DNA of 5,846 nt from Anaerolineaceae bacterium (GTDB lineage: Bacteria > Chloroflexota > Anaerolineae > JAAYZQ01): NCBI GenBank assembly GCA_012514775.1, contig JAAYZQ010000465.1:1-5846 (forward strand), in the 5' to 3' direction. The notes beneath the pieces were generated by a model. The model did not search any database. It was given only the letters and a program-made list of their open reading frames with translations, and was not told the DNA's origin. Every line of letters begins with the position of its first letter. The stretch's first letter is position 1. The position numbers were made by a program, and so were the translations under genes. Shown here in pieces: positions 1 to 5,846 of this stretch.

Positions 1-26
1 ACGGCATTGCCAGTATAGGCCGGGCC

Positions 27-1373
27 ATGACCATGAAGGCCACCGATGACCAGCTCCGTGCAGCAACCAAGATCGTTCAGGATCAGAACCGATCGCGCGG
101 CGAACGCATCGTGGAAGCCATCCAGTTCCTGCGCGAGATCCCGGACAATGCGACTCCCTGGGCACGCACGCTCCGCGCCCTCGCTGCCTATGATTCTGTA
201 TCCACGATCGCAGACCGGCATATTCTACGGGATCTGCTGGGAATGCTGGGCTACGAACGGGCATTTCATTTGGAGAGGTTCGTGGACAGTGGCGACACGG
301 CGGGAATTGATGAGGCCTTTGCCTACCTCAAGGCGCAGGCTGAACGCTACGCACCGTCTACCGATCCACTGCTGTGTGCCCTGACACCCTGGCTCATGTG
401 GGAATACCTTTCCGGCAAGATGGAGCCGGTAGCCGACCTTACGCTGGCCCTAACACCCTTTTTCGTGCTTCTGGACGAGATGAACATCTCCCGCGTCGAA
501 TACTACTTCTCAGATTTTCTTAGCGTCCTGGAAGGCGGTCGCGACGAGGACGGCTTCACACGAGAAACCATCAAGCTGCATGGTTTCCCGGCCAGCGCTC
601 GAGATAAGAATGGTGATCCAAAACCGCGTGACAGCGATGGGCGATACGTGCCTTCAGAGTTGCGCCTGCCGCCCAACCTCTATTTCGTCGGTACAGTGAA
701 CGTGGACGAAACGACACATGCCTTCAGCCCGAAGGTTCTCGATCGTGCCTTCACCATCGAGATCACGGATGTGGATTTCGAGGGCTATCCGGCTGACACG
801 GCCGTGCCTGTCACTGAGGAGCAAGCTGACAGGCTCCGGCAGAAGCTCCTTGCTCCTTTTGCACGGCAAGGGCAGTTTGGCATCGTGAACAAGGACGAGA
901 TCCGGTCCTTTGTTGCTGCCCACCGAGCTTATAGGACTCAGTTGCACGCCCTCAAGGCCACACTCCAACCGTTTGATCTCCACTTTGCCTACCGCATCTT
1001 TGACGAGATCATTGCCTTCTGCGCAAATGCCCAAGCTAACCAACTCTGGACAGACCTTGGCGGCCTTGACACGGCTTTCGATTGTGCTGTACTCATGAAA
1101 GTCTTGCCCAAGTTCCATGGACCACGCAGCAGGTTGGAGCAGCCACTGCGCAGCGTTCTGGCCTGGACCCTTAACCCTACTGATCCTGAGGGCATGAGGC
1201 AGGAAATCGACGAGTGGACAAGAGATGCGGGAGCCTGCCTGAGCCTGCGCAGGGAACTGGACAGGCACCTCTTGGGAGGTGAGGCTACTCGGTTCCGGTA
1301 TGCTAACACTGCTCGCAAGGTTGTCTGCATGCTCCAGTCGCTCCATGCGCTGGGGTTCGCCAGCTTTGCGTGA
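27..1373 (+). CDS. McrB-like AAA+ ATPase (restriction/defence type), no Walker A seen, possibly 5'-partial
   Basis: An AAA+ ATPase of the McrB-like (AAA_5) group, which normally powers a partner nuclease in modification-dependent restriction or related phage defence. Seen in the 448-aa product: Walker B FFVLLDE (residues 145-151) followed by MNISRVEYYFSDFLS, sensor 1 in NLYFVGTVNVDETT (Asn225), and an arginine finger in SPKVLDRA (Arg240). The C-terminal part has FAYRIFDEI, VLMKVLPKFHG and a final GFASFA, which I recognise from McrB-like relatives. Residues 1-140 are mostly helical in character and I do not recognise them. No GxxGxGK[ST] Walker A occurs anywhere, although it should lie about 80-100 residues before Walker B. 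The ATG at 27 has no Shine-Dalgarno site, and the frame stays open to base 3 (GIASIGRA before Met1), so the true start may lie upstream. GC is lower than in the neighbouring operon. The family call is firm. Whether the protein is an intact variant, a deletion derivative or a fragment is uncertain. Confidence 0.8.
   Translation: MTMKATDDQLRAATKIVQDQNRSRGERIVEAIQFLREIPDNATPWARTLRALAAYDSVSTIADRHILRDLLGMLGYERAFHLERFVDSGDTAGIDEAFAYLKAQAERYAPSTDPLLCALTPWLMWEYLSGKMEPVADLTLALTPFFVLLDEMNISRVEYYFSDFLSVLEGGRDEDGFTRETIKLHGFPASARDKNGDPKPRDSDGRYVPSELRLPPNLYFVGTVNVDETTHAFSPKVLDRAFTIEITDVDFEGYPADTAVPVTEEQADRLRQKLLAPFARQGQFGIVNKDEIRSFVAAHRAYRTQLHALKATLQPFDLHFAYRIFDEIIAFCANAQANQLWTDLGGLDTAFDCAVLMKVLPKFHGPRSRLEQPLRSVLAWTLNPTDPEGMRQEIDEWTRDAGACLSLRRELDRHLLGGEATRFRYANTARKVVCMLQSLHALGFASFA
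378..459 (+). repeat. Short imperfect direct repeat flanking the point where McrB homology begins
   Basis: The 13-base motif gccctgacaccct at 378-390 recurs as gccctaacaccct at 447-459. The copies match at 12 of 13 bases and lie 69 bases (23 codons) apart in the same frame, so both encode ALTP (residues 118-121 and 141-144). The second copy sits immediately before the Walker B strand, the first point where recognisable McrB-like sequence starts. It may be chance or a relic of the recombination that removed the Walker A segment. Confidence 0.35.
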
Positions 1374-1525
1374 GGTGATCTCGGGCGCGAACAAGGGTGG
1401 GTCTGGCCCACAAGATGCGCAACGTCCTCGCTTCCTCCCACGTGCCCGACCAGGACCATGCGGCGGCAAAGGCCATGATACAGCGGCGCAGCACGGGCGG
1501 ACGCTATGGAACAGATGCCGGCACG
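1374..1525. other. Convergent intergenic gap with no gene or clear terminator
   Basis: This is the space between the stop of the plus-strand ATPase gene and the stop of the minus-strand corrinoid activator gene. Open frames crossing it have no recognisable protein features. The only structure I see is a weak 5-bp inverted repeat (GTGGG-tctgg-CCCAC, about 1397-1411) without a T-tract. There is no intrinsic terminator of standard form and no transposase remnant that I recognise. Confidence 0.5.
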
Positions 1526-3331
1526 CTATATCTCCGGCAGGAACATGGCGCGTCCGAAATGCGACGAGAAGTCCGGGTGCCTCATCAGCTCGAGGTACTG
1601 GATGCTCTGTGCAATGTCCACTGCCCGCCGGCGGTGGGCGGCCGATACAAGGCCCAGGTACGCGCCCGTGACTGCCGCGTTCCCTACTTGCCGGATCTTG
1701 GCCACGGGCAGCGCTGGCAGCATTCCGATGCCGACAGCGGCCTCAACATCGATGTGCGTGCCGAATGCGCCCGCGATCACGATGCCATCCAGCGCTTCGG
1801 CACGAACCCCCGCCTCCTCCAATAGCGCGTCAATGCCGGTGCGGATCGCCGCCTTGGCCAGCATAATTTCGCTGACGTCGTGCTCGCTGAGTGTGATGTC
1901 GTCGCAGGTCCCGCTCTCGGCGGCCGGTACCAGCACGAACTCGCGTTCTCCGTTCACCCCCCGGGTCCACGCACTCGCCTGCATGCGGCCGCGGCGGTCG
2001 AGCAAGCCGTGACGTCGCATTTGGTCCACCGCGTCTAGCACTCCCGATCCACACAGCCCAATGGCCGGGGCACCGCCGATGGTCGTCATCTGCAGGGTAT
2101 CGCCGTCAATTTTTACCTTCTCGATTGCGCCGTCGACGGCCCGCAGGCCGTGCTTGATGTGCGCGCCTTCGAGCGCCGGGCCCGAGGCTGTGGAGCAGAT
2201 CAGCAGCTTGCCGTGCTGCGCCAGCACCACCTCCGTGTTGGTGCCGATGTCCAACCCGACGTAGGTCCCCTGCGCCCGGTCCAGGCCGGTGGCTTCGATC
2301 ATGGCCACGTGGTCGGCGCCGACGAACCCGGCCACGTTGGGAAACAGGTGCACGTAGGCACCAGGGCCGATGCGCAGCCCCATGTCGCGGGCCTTGACGT
2401 CGATCGGCTCGCTGACCACAGCATTGTACGGGGCCAGCCCGAGCTGGCGCACCGGCAGGCCGACCAAGAAGTGATGCATTGCCGTGTTGCCGACCACCAC
2501 GGCATCGACGATCCTCTCCGGCTCGGCGCACAGCCGCCCCACCACTTTGTTGAGGCCCTCGACGAGCGTGCCCGTCAGGCGCTGGCCGCCGTTCTTCATG
2601 GCGTACGTGATCCGGCTGAGCACGTCCTCGCCGTAGGCGACCTGCGGATTGGTCATGCCGGCCACCGCCAGCCGCTGCCCCGTCTCCATGTCGACCAGGC
2701 ATACCGCGATCTTGGTCGTGCCAACATCCACGGCCAGGCCCAAAGGGAGGCTGGCCGGCGGCCGGACATCCACGATCTCGTCGCCGCGCCGGCTGGCACG
2801 CACCCGCCACCCGTGCTCGCGCAGCAGGCCGGGCAGACGTTGCAGGACAGTCAGATCTGCCCGTTCTACCGCGTCGCCGGTCGGCCCGACCAGGGCACTG
2901 CGCAGCAGGCCCAGATCGGAGCGTGGATCCTGGATCGATGGTGGGGTGATTGTCACGAGGTGCTCGTGCACCGCCGGATCGAAAGGCACGACCACGTCCA
3001 GGCCGGTCAGCTGCAGCCGCTGCGCGACGACTCGCGACGCCAGCGGCACGTCGACGGTGACGTTACCCAGGGCGCGGGTCTGGCAGGCCAGGCGGATTCT
3101 TGCGGCAATCTGCGCCGGGTCGAGCAGGGCACGCTCGGTGGTGGTCAGGTCAGAGACCGGCCCGGAGATGATGTGCACCAGGCACCGGCCGCAGGTACCT
3201 TCCCCGCCACACGCCGAAGTCAGGGCCAGGCCACCGGCCCGTGCCGCGTCCAAAAGTGTGGTCCCGGCGGCGCAGGGGATCCGGCAGCCGGCCGGCTCGA
3301 AGGTAATCAGGCAATCGTTCACAGATTCCAT
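1526..3331 (-). CDS. Reductive activator of corrinoid proteins (2Fe-2S ferredoxin + ASKHA/DUF4445, RamA/RACE type)
   Basis: This 601-aa protein belongs to the family that uses ATP hydrolysis and an iron-sulfur cluster to reduce the inactive Co(II) form of corrinoid methyltransferase proteins to Co(I). An N-terminal plant-type 2Fe-2S ferredoxin domain has ligands Cys41, Cys47, Cys50 and Cys83 (CGGEGTCGRC, then LACQT). A linker of about 100 residues follows, then the ASKHA ATPase fold: DVGTTK (202-207), NPQVAYGEDVLSRI (228-241), VGNTAMHHFLVGLP (280-293), FPNVAGFVGAD (330-340), the second phosphate loop DIGTNTE (361-367), SGPALEG (383-389) and GLCGSG (425-430). The length is normal for the bacterial type. 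Methanogen RamA instead carries C-terminal 4Fe-4S motifs. The ATG has GGGAG six bases upstream and lies 22 bases after the methyltransferase stop, so it is probably the last gene of the operon. The C-terminus (YLELMRHPDFSSHFGRAMFLP) looks complete. Its likely client is the corrinoid protein encoded at the right edge. Confidence 0.93.
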   Translation of the reverse strand: MESVNDCLITFEPAGCRIPCAAGTTLLDAARAGGLALTSACGGEGTCGRCLVHIISGPVSDLTTTERALLDPAQIAARIRLACQTRALGNVTVDVPLASRVVAQRLQLTGLDVVVPFDPAVHEHLVTITPPSIQDPRSDLGLLRSALVGPTGDAVERADLTVLQRLPGLLREHGWRVRASRRGDEIVDVRPPASLPLGLAVDVGTTKIAVCLVDMETGQRLAVAGMTNPQVAYGEDVLSRITYAMKNGGQRLTGTLVEGLNKVVGRLCAEPERIVDAVVVGNTAMHHFLVGLPVRQLGLAPYNAVVSEPIDVKARDMGLRIGPGAYVHLFPNVAGFVGADHVAMIEATGLDRAQGTYVGLDIGTNTEVVLAQHGKLLICSTASGPALEGAHIKHGLRAVDGAIEKVKIDGDTLQMTTIGGAPAIGLCGSGVLDAVDQMRRHGLLDRRGRMQASAWTRGVNGEREFVLVPAAESGTCDDITLSEHDVSEIMLAKAAIRTGIDALLEEAGVRAEALDGIVIAGAFGTHIDVEAAVGIGMLPALPVAKIRQVGNAAVTGAYLGLVSAAHRRRAVDIAQSIQYLELMRHPDFSSHFGRAMFLPEI

Positions 3332-3337
3332 GACCCA

Positions 3338-3342
3338 CTCCC
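3338..3342 (-). promoter_or_regulatory. Ribosome binding site of the corrinoid activator gene
   Basis: The minus strand reads GGGAG six bases before the ATG at 3331, within the 22-base gap after the preceding stop codon. It supports this start and translation from a shared transcript. Confidence 0.6.
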
Positions 3343-3353
3343 ATATGGACGGA

Positions 3354-4256
3354 TCAAAAGATGCGATAGAGCGGGTGGGTCTCGGTCACCGGCCGGATGC
3401 CGGTGATGCGGCCAGCATACGCCGTCATGGCATCGGCGGTGGCAACTGCCTGATAGACCCAGGGCGCGTTGCGAACCGGTCCATAGTGGACAAAATCGGC
3501 GCCGGCCGCCTGGGTCAGCGTAAAGGTCGCGGCCGCCGCCGCCTCGAAGGCCGGCTGGCCCAGTGCCCTGAGCTTTTCCCAGGTAAAGAGGGCATTCGAC
3601 GGCGCGCAGCCGCTGGGGTAGCCCAGCGTTTCCTTGATGTCGCGGATAGTCAGCGCCGTCCAACTGATGCTGGCAATATCCAGCACTCCGGGATCGACCA
3701 GGATGTTCTCGATTCCGGCCCGTTGGGCCGCGGGCAGCAGCTCGTTCACCAGCAGCTTGAGGCGCTGGCTGGGTTTGGGCGCGGTGGTGCTAAAGGCCAT
3801 GATAATCGTGCTCTTGACGCCGCACGAACGCAGGCAGTCCAGTTCCTCGTCGGTATAGTCTTCGGCGATGGAATTGTAGACCAGCCGCGGTGCAATTTCG
3901 GTGCCGGCAAAATGCCGCACCGCCTCCAATCGCACTTTTTGCGAGAACGAGTCGACCAGCATGGGCGCGTCGGTGTGCTGGGCGACGAACTCCAGGTAGT
4001 TGATCAGCGCCGGCCCCGTGTCGCCGATGACGTCGATAAAGCGCGGGTTGCCGGTGCGCTCCGAGGCTTCGGCATCCCGGTCGAGCAGCGCCCGGGCCTT
4101 GTCCTTGTCAAAGATACCCTTGATGTTGTCCTTGACGATTTTGTGCCCGCTGAAAAAGATACTGCCGATGAGCAGCGTCGGCCGCTGGCCCGGCTGCCCG
4201 CCAACGTCGACGCCCGAAACAGTGAAGGTTTTCTGTTCAGCCGTGAATTTGATCAT
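3354..4256 (-). CDS. MtrH/MtgA-family methyltransferase (methylcorrinoid:tetrahydrofolate or pterin type)
   Basis: This 300-aa TIM-barrel protein resembles the MtrH subunit of methanogen tetrahydromethanopterin S-methyltransferase and the bacterial MtgA enzymes. MtgA enzymes move a methyl group between a corrinoid protein and tetrahydrofolate. Recognisable stretches are VDVGGQPGQRPTLLIGSIFF (about 16-35), FIDVIGDTGPALINYLEF, PMLVDSFSQKVRLEAVRHF and LVYNSIAEDY. The C-terminal part contains GADFVHYGPVRNA. The length fits the stand-alone bacterial type, and the other Mtr subunits do not appear in the window. The start is supported by GAGGA five bases before the ATG. Between the UroD-family gene and a corrinoid activator, the natural role is the second methyl transfer, from methylated corrinoid protein to tetrahydrofolate or a related pterin. 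Cofactor and direction are inferred. The long gap with hairpins just upstream suggests that its expression may be set separately from the first two genes. Confidence 0.88.
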   Translation of the reverse strand: MIKFTAEQKTFTVSGVDVGGQPGQRPTLLIGSIFFSGHKIVKDNIKGIFDKDKARALLDRDAEASERTGNPRFIDVIGDTGPALINYLEFVAQHTDAPMLVDSFSQKVRLEAVRHFAGTEIAPRLVYNSIAEDYTDEELDCLRSCGVKSTIIMAFSTTAPKPSQRLKLLVNELLPAAQRAGIENILVDPGVLDIASISWTALTIRDIKETLGYPSGCAPSNALFTWEKLRALGQPAFEAAAAATFTLTQAAGADFVHYGPVRNAPWVYQAVATADAMTAYAGRITGIRPVTETHPLYRIF

Positions 4257-4261
4257 GCATA

Positions 4262-4266
4262 TCCTC
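4262..4266 (-). promoter_or_regulatory. Ribosome binding site of the MtrH-family gene
   Basis: The minus strand reads GAGGA five bases before the ATG at 4256. It lies directly after a small inverted repeat (4270-4294) that could hide or expose it. Confidence 0.6.
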
Positions 4267-4269
4267 GTC

Positions 4270-4294
4270 GGACGCCCGGCCGGATACCGCGTCC
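4270..4294 (-). repeat. Short inverted repeat just upstream of the MtrH-family ribosome binding site
   Basis: Arms of six bases (GGACGC at 4270-4275, GCGTCC at 4289-4294) are perfect complements around a 13-base GC-rich loop. The hairpin would end three bases before the GAGGA site, so it could affect translation. In such GC-rich DNA a 6-bp stem can also arise by chance. Confidence 0.35.
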
Positions 4295-4322
4295 CGCTTT
4301 CGGTCGCCGGCCGGTCAATGGG

Positions 4323-4354
4323 GGCACCTCTGAGGGCCAGCCCTCAGAGGCGCC
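4323..4354 (-). terminator. Perfect 10-bp inverted repeat in the operon gap (terminator, attenuator or mRNA-processing hairpin)
   Basis: CCTCTGAGGG (4327-4336) and CCCTCAGAGG (4341-4350) are exact complements around a 4-base loop. After one mismatch (4326/4351), three further pairs (4323-4325 with 4352-4354) extend the stem. This is a strong hairpin on either strand. It lies between the UroD-family stop and the MtrH-family start. No run of T follows on the minus strand, so a simple intrinsic terminator is not proven. Partial termination or protection of an mRNA end fits equally well. Confidence 0.55.
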
Positions 4355-4376
4355 TTCATCCGTTTCTGCCTTTCAG

Positions 4377-4410
4377 GGCTGCCGGCCACGGTCCGTTCCG
4401 GCCGGCAGCC
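4377..4410 (-). terminator. Perfect 11-bp inverted repeat immediately after the UroD-family stop codon
   Basis: GGCTGCCGGCC (4377-4387) and GGCCGGCAGCC (4400-4410) are exact complements around a 12-base loop. The stem starts six bases after the TAG stop on the minus strand, the usual place for a 3'-end hairpin. There is no T-tract after it. With the second hairpin some 20 bases further on, it forms a tandem pair in a 160-base gap inside an otherwise tight operon. Confidence 0.55.
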
Positions 4411-4416
4411 GCACGA

Positions 4417-5694
4417 CTACTTGAACTCGAATCCCTGGCCGTTGGTCATCTGGTCGACGTATTCGGCAAAGGATTCGCGCTCGGGCATCTTGAACTGGAC
4501 CGAATCCAGATCCTCTGCCAGGGGCAGCTTCCCATACTGATGCGCCGCTGCGACCGCCGCATGGATGTGCTCCGATGGCGCATCGGCCGGGATGTTGGCC
4601 AGCATGAGCATGAGGTTGTGATCGTAGGCAAAGGTCTGAATGTAACGCTTGACCAGGTCGACGATCTTTTCGGCCGGCCCATCGCGCAGCAGCCGGGCGT
4701 TGATGCCGACGGTAAAGGTCACTCTCTGGCCCCTGGCCTTCCACTGATCCATCCATTCGACGATGGGCTCGAACGGAATCTCGTGGGTGCGGCCCATGAG
4801 CATAAAGGCGACCGGCTGGCCCATCATGACCTTGACCTGCGCGTCAAAGGCCTTCCACAGGATCTGCTTGTCAAATTTGCCGAGATCCTCCTCGCAATAG
4901 TCGGCGCTGGCCGCCGGCATGGCTACGAAACCGTACGGCATGCAGTTCTGGAGGAGCTTGCCGGCATAGGGCACCACCCACTCTTCGACCATTTCAGGCG
5001 TGAGCTCGGGATAGGCCGCCCAGGCATCCGCACCCGTGGCCATGGTGGCGCCACCCAGATAATCGGCCTGTGCCTTCAGGTACGACGGCAGCACGTCGTC
5101 CACGAGACGTGTGAAGAGCTCGTGGGCAAAAGCCGGGTTGCGCCGCATGTCGCGGATGAGCAGCGGGTAGCTGCGCACGCCCACGGCCAGGCTGAATGGC
5201 GCGCAGAACGTGAGGCTCTGGCTGCCGGTGACCTCGCGGCACAGGCGGTTCGTGTCCCAGGAAAAGCGTACTCGGCCCGCCGAGAGCCAGTCGGCCGGTG
5301 GTTTGAGCTTTTCCAGATCGGCGGGGTTGTTCACAAACGGTTGGCGAAAGTCGATGGTGGGCATGGCGTTTTCGCCATAGATCATCTTGGCGCCCATCGC
5401 CTCGGCTTCGTAATTGTAAATGTCCGAGGCGGCGTTCAGGCCGTCGAAATGGTAGTAGGCTGACACGGCCGCAAAGGCCATGGCGTTGGCGCGGGCATCG
5501 TAATAGAACTTGCGGGCCGGGACGCGGGCCAGGTACATCGTATGGTCGTGCATCTGCGCCTGTATTTCCATGGCCGGCCCCTGTTTCTGCCGCTCAGCGA
5601 CCCACCAGGTGCGGGGATCTTGCGGGTTGAACTCGATCCCGCTGACCGTCGTACTGGCAAAGAAACCTTGTAGCGAGGATTTTGGCTCTTCCAT
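4417..5694 (-). CDS. Uroporphyrinogen-decarboxylase-family corrinoid methyltransferase, substrate unknown
   Basis: This 425-aa protein of the UroD/MtaA/CmuA superfamily is predicted to transfer a methyl group to or from the neighbouring corrinoid protein rather than to decarboxylate a porphyrin. UroD-like stretches are YYHFDGLNAASDIYNYEAEA followed by GAKMIYGEN (80-109), TFCAPFSLA (162-170), the helix PELTPEMVEEWVVPY (229-243), and a C-terminal half with VTFTVGINARLL and ANIPADAP. It is longer than UroD or MtaA (about 340 aa), mainly through an N-terminal extension of roughly 60-70 residues. The MtaA-type His-x-Cys zinc motif is not seen: the matching region reads FVAMPAASADYC (256-267), and no cysteine follows Cys267. 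The start has GGAGGT eight bases upstream, inside the end of the corrinoid gene, and one base separates it from that gene's stop. Because an MtrH-type enzyme is encoded downstream, I infer this is the substrate-side methyltransferase (MT1). The donor, perhaps a methoxylated or methylated amine or thiol compound, cannot be read from sequence. Confidence 0.85.
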   Translation of the reverse strand: MEEPKSSLQGFFASTTVSGIEFNPQDPRTWWVAERQKQGPAMEIQAQMHDHTMYLARVPARKFYYDARANAMAFAAVSAYYHFDGLNAASDIYNYEAEAMGAKMIYGENAMPTIDFRQPFVNNPADLEKLKPPADWLSAGRVRFSWDTNRLCREVTGSQSLTFCAPFSLAVGVRSYPLLIRDMRRNPAFAHELFTRLVDDVLPSYLKAQADYLGGATMATGADAWAAYPELTPEMVEEWVVPYAGKLLQNCMPYGFVAMPAASADYCEEDLGKFDKQILWKAFDAQVKVMMGQPVAFMLMGRTHEIPFEPIVEWMDQWKARGQRVTFTVGINARLLRDGPAEKIVDLVKRYIQTFAYDHNLMLMLANIPADAPSEHIHAAVAAAHQYGKLPLAEDLDSVQFKMPERESFAEYVDQMTNGQGFEFK

Positions 5695-5695
5695 C

Positions 5696-5846
5696 TTAGT
5701 GCACCTCCACGGCCATCAGTTTTTGGGCCTTGGCCACCGTTTCCAGGGCATCCTTGCCCCAGGAATCCGCGCCGATCTCGTCGGCGAACTCTTGGGTCGT
5801 GGGCACGCCGCCGACCATGACCCGTACCTGATCTCGCAGGCCCTCA
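5696..5846 (-). CDS. Corrinoid (B12-binding) methyltransferase protein, C-terminal end only
   Basis: The last 49 codons of a gene running off the right edge read in one open frame to TAA at 5698-5696. The segment contains VRVMVGGVPTTQEFADEIGAD and then a helix with ALETVAKAQKLMA. This is the closing strand and helix of the cobalamin-binding Rossmann domain of MtaC/MtbC/MtgC-type proteins, which end in V(L/M)VGG(A/V)P(V/T)T-EFA-EIGAD-(Y/W) followed by A----A. The cobalt-ligating DxHxxG histidine motif and the N-terminal helical cap would lie outside the window. It is almost certainly the methyl carrier shared by the two downstream methyltransferases and the client of the activator. The next gene begins after one base, indicating translational coupling. 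Confidence 0.9.
   Translation of the reverse strand, partial: EGLRDQVRVMVGGVPTTQEFADEIGADSWGKDALETVAKAQKLMAVEVH
5703..5708 (-). promoter_or_regulatory. Ribosome binding site of the UroD-family gene inside the corrinoid protein gene
   Basis: The minus strand reads GGAGGT eight bases before the ATG at 5694. It overlaps the last codons of the upstream corrinoid gene and decides the start of the UroD-family gene. Confidence 0.7.

Noticed and set aside
654..1469. Minus-strand open frame of 271 codons opposite the ATPase gene
   Set aside because: The plus strand carries unmistakable AAA+ motifs here. The minus frame is low-complexity at its start and matches nothing I know.
1516..1539. Inverted repeat TGCCGG...CCGGCA at the end of the activator gene as a terminator
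   Set aside because: Six-base arms with a 12-base loop, overlapping the stop codon and followed by no T-tract. This is too weak in GC-rich sequence.
1415..1825. Possible small plus-strand gene starting MRNVLASSHVPDQDH after the ATPase
   Set aside because: It has no ribosome binding site and is mostly antisense to the end of the activator gene. It has no resemblance to an McrC or DUF2357 partner.
4257..4416. Cobalamin riboswitch in the operon gap
   Set aside because: The region is B12-related by context, but I find no B12-box sequence and the gap is too short for the usual aptamer plus expression platform.
2150..4424. Long plus-strand open frames (418 and 591 codons) antisense to the activator and MtrH-family genes
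   Set aside because: They are Arg/Gly/Pro/His-rich shadows of GC-rich minus-strand genes with clear family motifs, and they have no recognisable domains.
4000..5463. Plus-strand open frame of 487 codons opposite the UroD-family gene
   Set aside because: It mirrors the codons of a well-supported minus-strand gene and crosses the intergenic gap without any domain signal.

Overview
The window looks like bacterial DNA from a GC-rich anaerobe. The main evidence is a corrinoid-dependent methyl-transfer operon of the kind found in acetogens, sulfate reducers, Chloroflexota and related methyl-using anaerobes. Shine-Dalgarno sites sit before three of the genes. I cannot fix the phylum from the sequence. 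The two ends differ in composition: two 60-base lines I counted in the left gene (181-240, 841-900) are each about 53% GC. Three lines in the right operon (2341-2400, 3061-3120, 4561-4620) are about 67, 70 and 60% GC.

Left part, plus strand (1-1373): one gene for an McrB-like AAA+ ATPase of the restriction/defence type. The Walker B, sensor 1, arginine-finger and C-terminal regions are clear. No Walker A is visible where it should be, and the reading frame is open to the left edge of the window, so the protein may begin upstream. No McrC-like nuclease partner follows. The gene converges on the operon across a gap of about 150 bases (1374-1525).

Right part, minus strand (5846 down to 1526): four genes in one direction. 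In transcription order they are the C-terminal end of a corrinoid (B12-binding) protein, a uroporphyrinogen-decarboxylase-family methyltransferase, an MtrH/MtgA-family methyltransferase, and a 2Fe-2S/ASKHA reductive activator of corrinoid proteins (RamA/RACE type, DUF4445). The first two genes are 1 base apart and the last two 22 bases apart. The second and third are separated by a 160-base gap holding two perfect inverted repeats and a third shorter one.

The set forms a plausible pathway. The UroD-family protein would take a methyl group from an unidentified methylated compound and place it on the corrinoid protein. The MtrH-like enzyme would move it to tetrahydrofolate or a related pterin. 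The activator would re-reduce the corrinoid when it falls to the inactive Co(II) state. The methyl donor cannot be named from this window.
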